Shown: in pieces, positions 61,101-64,000 of the stretch
How the letters are laid out: each line of letters opens with the position of its first letter
Numbering within the stretch: the stretch's first letter is position 1
Source of the DNA: Trochalopteron elliotii
Taxonomy: Eukaryota; Chordata; Aves; Passeriformes; Leiothrichidae
Reading direction: 5' to 3'
NCBI GenBank assembly: GCA_024734555.1
Contig: JANPWX010000055.1
Location: 3,242 to 67,241 of the forward strand
DNA length: 64,000 bases
Program-made: the position numbers and the translations under genes
The notes under the pieces: model-generated
Seen by the model: the letters and a program-made list of their open reading frames with translations, nothing else
The model's database searches: none
Told to the model about the DNA's origin: nothing

Positions 61101-64000
61101 AACTGAGGGTTTTTTTCTGCCAGAGAATTGGTAGTTATGACTGCCCACTGACACAGTCATGATTTATTTCACAAAATCACCCAGTGCTTGTGAAGTCAGG
61201 CACCAAAGGGCACTGCAAATAGGAGAAACATGGCTGAATGACTTTTGTAGATGTATAAACAAGAGTAAATCATCTGTGGATCAAAGGAGAATTTGGAATT
61301 CCAAGTATTTTGCTAAGTCTTTGAGACTGCAGGCTTCCAGAAAAGACACTCTATCTCAGTGTGCCCACAGGCTGATGGGTGTGGGTAGAAAGGATCATTA
61401 TGGACTTCTACCTTCAACTCCCTCATTTTATAGATTCAAGGAAATGAGGGCACTGTGTCCCACTGGTTTTGAGGAATTTAAAACAGGAGTGCATGAGAAT
61501 ATGAATTATGCTCCAGAAGTTATTTTGTTTTAATATAAAGCAAATCTCTACATTATGAAGAACTTTTGGGGTGATGTGGACTGTGTAGAAGATCAAACAC
61601 TGGGCTGGAAAACTTGTTCCAGCCTGTTTGGTAACATGAACATGTCTTGGTTGGAATTTTACAGGAGAGCTTATGAAGTCCAGGGATTGACTGGATGTGA
61701 GTGAGACATAATGAATCAAGGAGAATTCAGTCCCAATTGCCCTTTGTGCCTCCTTTTCCTAGTAGTTGAAATAGGTGTTAAAATAGTCTGCCCTTGTACT
61801 GACAACTGCATAGACTAAGAGGACCAAGTTCATGTCCAGATCAAGAATAAAGATTTCCAACAAGCTGAGGTGAAAGAAAGCATTTTTTTCAGTAGCTGCT
61901 TTTCATCTATTATCTCAGTTTAGCAGAGGCCATAGAAGAACTAAAGGAATTTTTTCCCTTTAGCCTGAAAGGACTGAAAATATCTTGTCAGCTTTTCATT
62001 TCAATCACTTCAGTCCTCTGAGGATAACGAAGATATTTTATTCACAGACTTGCCTGAGTGATGAAATGTCTTCAAGTATCTTCAAATGCTGTCAGAGGGG
62101 TCTCTACACCTTGACTGTGGGTATCTGTGTTGGTGGATGATGTTACCCATTGAAGGAGCTTTGGAATTTCTATGTTTTGGCTGGGTTTTGGTTGTTTTTA
62201 TGTACTGGTAGCTTGAGGGATCAAATCTGAGTACTTGTTTGCTATGGATTGTTGAAGGCACTCATTGTTTCTGTTAAAAAACAGGTGCAGATTTTTTCTC
62301 CCTAACTTTTGCAGCCAAAAGAAATATGAATCTGTTTTGTAGGGTGGACCTTAAATACCTTCTGTGAGTTCTCAGTCCTTCTCCATATAAAATGGGACTG
62401 AATTATTGTGAATGCAATGAGATGTGGGTTATTTAATCTAGTTGAAGAGGAGAGGGAGGAGGATTTTCCTGTGCATTGTGAATATTGTTAGCTTTTTCCA
62501 CATGGTTTGGTCCTAGTGTGGGGTTGAGGGATTTTCTCTTTGGAGGCTGCTGTTCCCACCTTAAACTGGCACCTGGGTGTCCAGATGAAATTCTGTGTGT
62601 CTGGATTTCTGATCCATATTAGCCCTAATGTGGCAGCAGCTGCTCTCAAATGGGTCTTGCCTAGAGGGGATTACAGGGGCTGCTGTGAGGTCTCATTTTA
62701 CTTCTTCCACTTTGGCTACAGTGTGCTGAGAGGAAGTTGGGTATTTGTGCCATCCCTTGCAGATAGAGAACTGAGCACTTGCTGTTATTTTCTGTCAGTT
62801 ATTTTCTGGGCAGTATGTTGCCAGACCAAGTCAGCAAAATATCTGATTTAAATGCCATTGAAAGTCTGCTCTACAGCTATGACAGGATCTCTTCAAAGTT
62901 AGTTGGCAGGAACTTAGCTGGACTTTGGTGAGTGAAGTGCTGTGATACTTTTTTCAGATTTCAGGATGACAAGTTAGAGACAAGATTTTCTGTTGTGTAA
63001 ACACAGAGCTTTAAACACAAACAAATAGTTATTTTTGGTGCTCTTTTCCTATGACAAAAATTAAACTTGAAAGGTAAAAATAAACAAAAACATGTTCTAA
63101 AACGTTTTCAGATTAAAGGTTAGAAAAAAGAAAGAACAAAGGCTCAAGCTCACTTCCAACTCACATAACAGCTGACACAAAGCTGCAGTCCAGCCAGATG
63201 AACAGCACATTGTGAGGTACAGGAATAATTTGTAGTCCTTTTAAGTAATCAGAGTATCAAGCAGCATATACATGCAGTAGAATAAATCCTTGTCTCTGCT
63301 TCAGTTTCTCCAAGAAATATGATAATATTTAGGTTTAACCAATATCTGTTTCTATCTTAATGGATCACAAGAGAGCAGTTAACTTCTGATATCTTATTTA
63401 GGGCACTATACTGATGGAAGAATTTATATGTGAGTGAACTGTGGTATCAGAGATGATTGTGTCTTATGTCTTGGTGAATAGTTCTTCAAACCTCCGAGGC
63501 TGTGGATGTACATTTACTCTGCAAGCTGCTGTTTTTTATCAGTGGCTTCACATTACTGCTCCCCATCAAAACAGTTTATGTGAGTGTTTCTCAGCCCTCT
63601 CTAAGCAATATGAGCTCATATACTTTAGCAATTTAGTAGATGATTTGTGCTAATGGGGTTGACTGTTGCTTAGAGACCCTCAGGCTCTGAAAGGTTGTAA
63701 TGTGAAATGAATGACCCAGATTAATGTTTACTTTTGCCCTTGCCTGCGTTTGGGTCAACTTAGTTCTTTTATTGAATGTTGTGATCTATGGGTCTTGTAA
63801 CTCAAAGGAGTGTCAGGTATGCTGTTTTATTTCCATCTGTCAAATCAGAAACTAGTGGAGAATTCTGTTCCAGAGAGGTGCTTGGGGCAAGGCTGGTAGC
63901 TGGGATTTCCAGTCAGGGAGGAGGCTTGGGAAGAGCATATCTGTTTTAGCAGGAGGCCAGACCTTCTGCCACTCAGGCTGAAGCATCTCAATGTCCTCTT
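58185..64000 (+). other. ITPR2: ITPR2 intron 1, continuation to the window end
   Basis: No exon recognised. It contains a short CR1 tail (59618-59682) and a 124-codon ORF at 61159-61533 of unknown nature. The window ends inside this intron, so it is at least 15.7 kb. Confidence 0.75.
59618..59682 (+). mobile_element. CR1 LINE 3' tail, short
   Basis: actcagtgatcttagagat, then attttccaacctaaatgatg and ctatgattat: the end of a CR1 element, about 65 bp. Confidence 0.7.

Noticed and set aside
59821..62100. Possible endogenous retroviral remnant in ITPR2 intron 1
   Set aside because: I could find no paired LTRs, primer-binding site or polymerase motif; the reading frames are short and interrupted.
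1..64000. CRISPR arrays, operons, tRNA or rRNA genes
   Set aside because: No regularly spaced direct repeats and no cloverleaf or rRNA-like sequence were seen; this is a vertebrate nuclear region.

Overview
The window is vertebrate nuclear DNA, almost certainly from a bird. Genes are split by GT-AG introns, coding density is low, and the recognisable dispersed repeats are CR1 LINE 3' ends of the avian type, some with tails like attctatgattctatg. One 393-bp run of N (47745-48137) marks an assembly gap just before a GC-rich promoter region. The gene order INTS13 - (extra gene) - ITPR2 matches the human 12p12-p11 neighbourhood, apart from the extra gene.

Region 1 (1-12.4 kb, + strand): the 3' two-thirds of INTS13 (asunder, an Integrator subunit). 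Eleven coding exons (896-11697) encode the last 481 residues and match the human protein almost residue for residue. The stop is followed by a 3' UTR with AATAAA at 12334. The 5' part of the gene lies to the left of the window.

Region 2 (14.5-21.8 kb, - strand): the most interesting locus. It is a dystroglycan-like gene, tail-to-tail with INTS13. It is not DAG1 itself but a divergent paralogue. I predict about 1114 residues, with these dystroglycan landmarks in order: signal peptide, N-terminal Ig-like domain, S6-like domain with two Cys at DAG1 spacing, basic convertase site, TPTP glycan-attachment motif, Ser/Thr/Pro mucin region, C-terminal cadherin-like domain, SEA-like domain with a Gly-Ser cleavage site, one membrane helix, and a cytoplasmic tail with two PPxY motifs. 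Its first coding intron sits exactly where DAG1 has its only coding intron. It has extra introns, and one reading-frame discontinuity in the mucin region that is either a 101-bp intron or a frameshift.

Region 3 (22-47.7 kb): about 26 kb between genes, with four clear CR1 copies, a fifth repeat 3' end, simple repeats, and a few exon-like fragments that I flag without naming.

Region 4 (47.7-64 kb, + strand): the ITPR2 promoter/CpG island, its first coding exon (48196-48287, 30 complete codons), and at least 15.7 kb of intron 1 with no further ITPR2 exon before the window ends.

INTS13 acts in nuclear RNA 3'-end processing and ITPR2 in ER calcium release. The dystroglycan-like protein would be a surface laminin/matrix receptor precursor. 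They share a locus, not a pathway. ITPR2, with BHLHE41 nearby in human, is paralogous to ITPR1/BHLHE40 on human 3p, the arm that carries DAG1. That suggests the dystroglycan-like gene is a whole-genome-duplication sister of DAG1 that is absent from the human locus as I know it.
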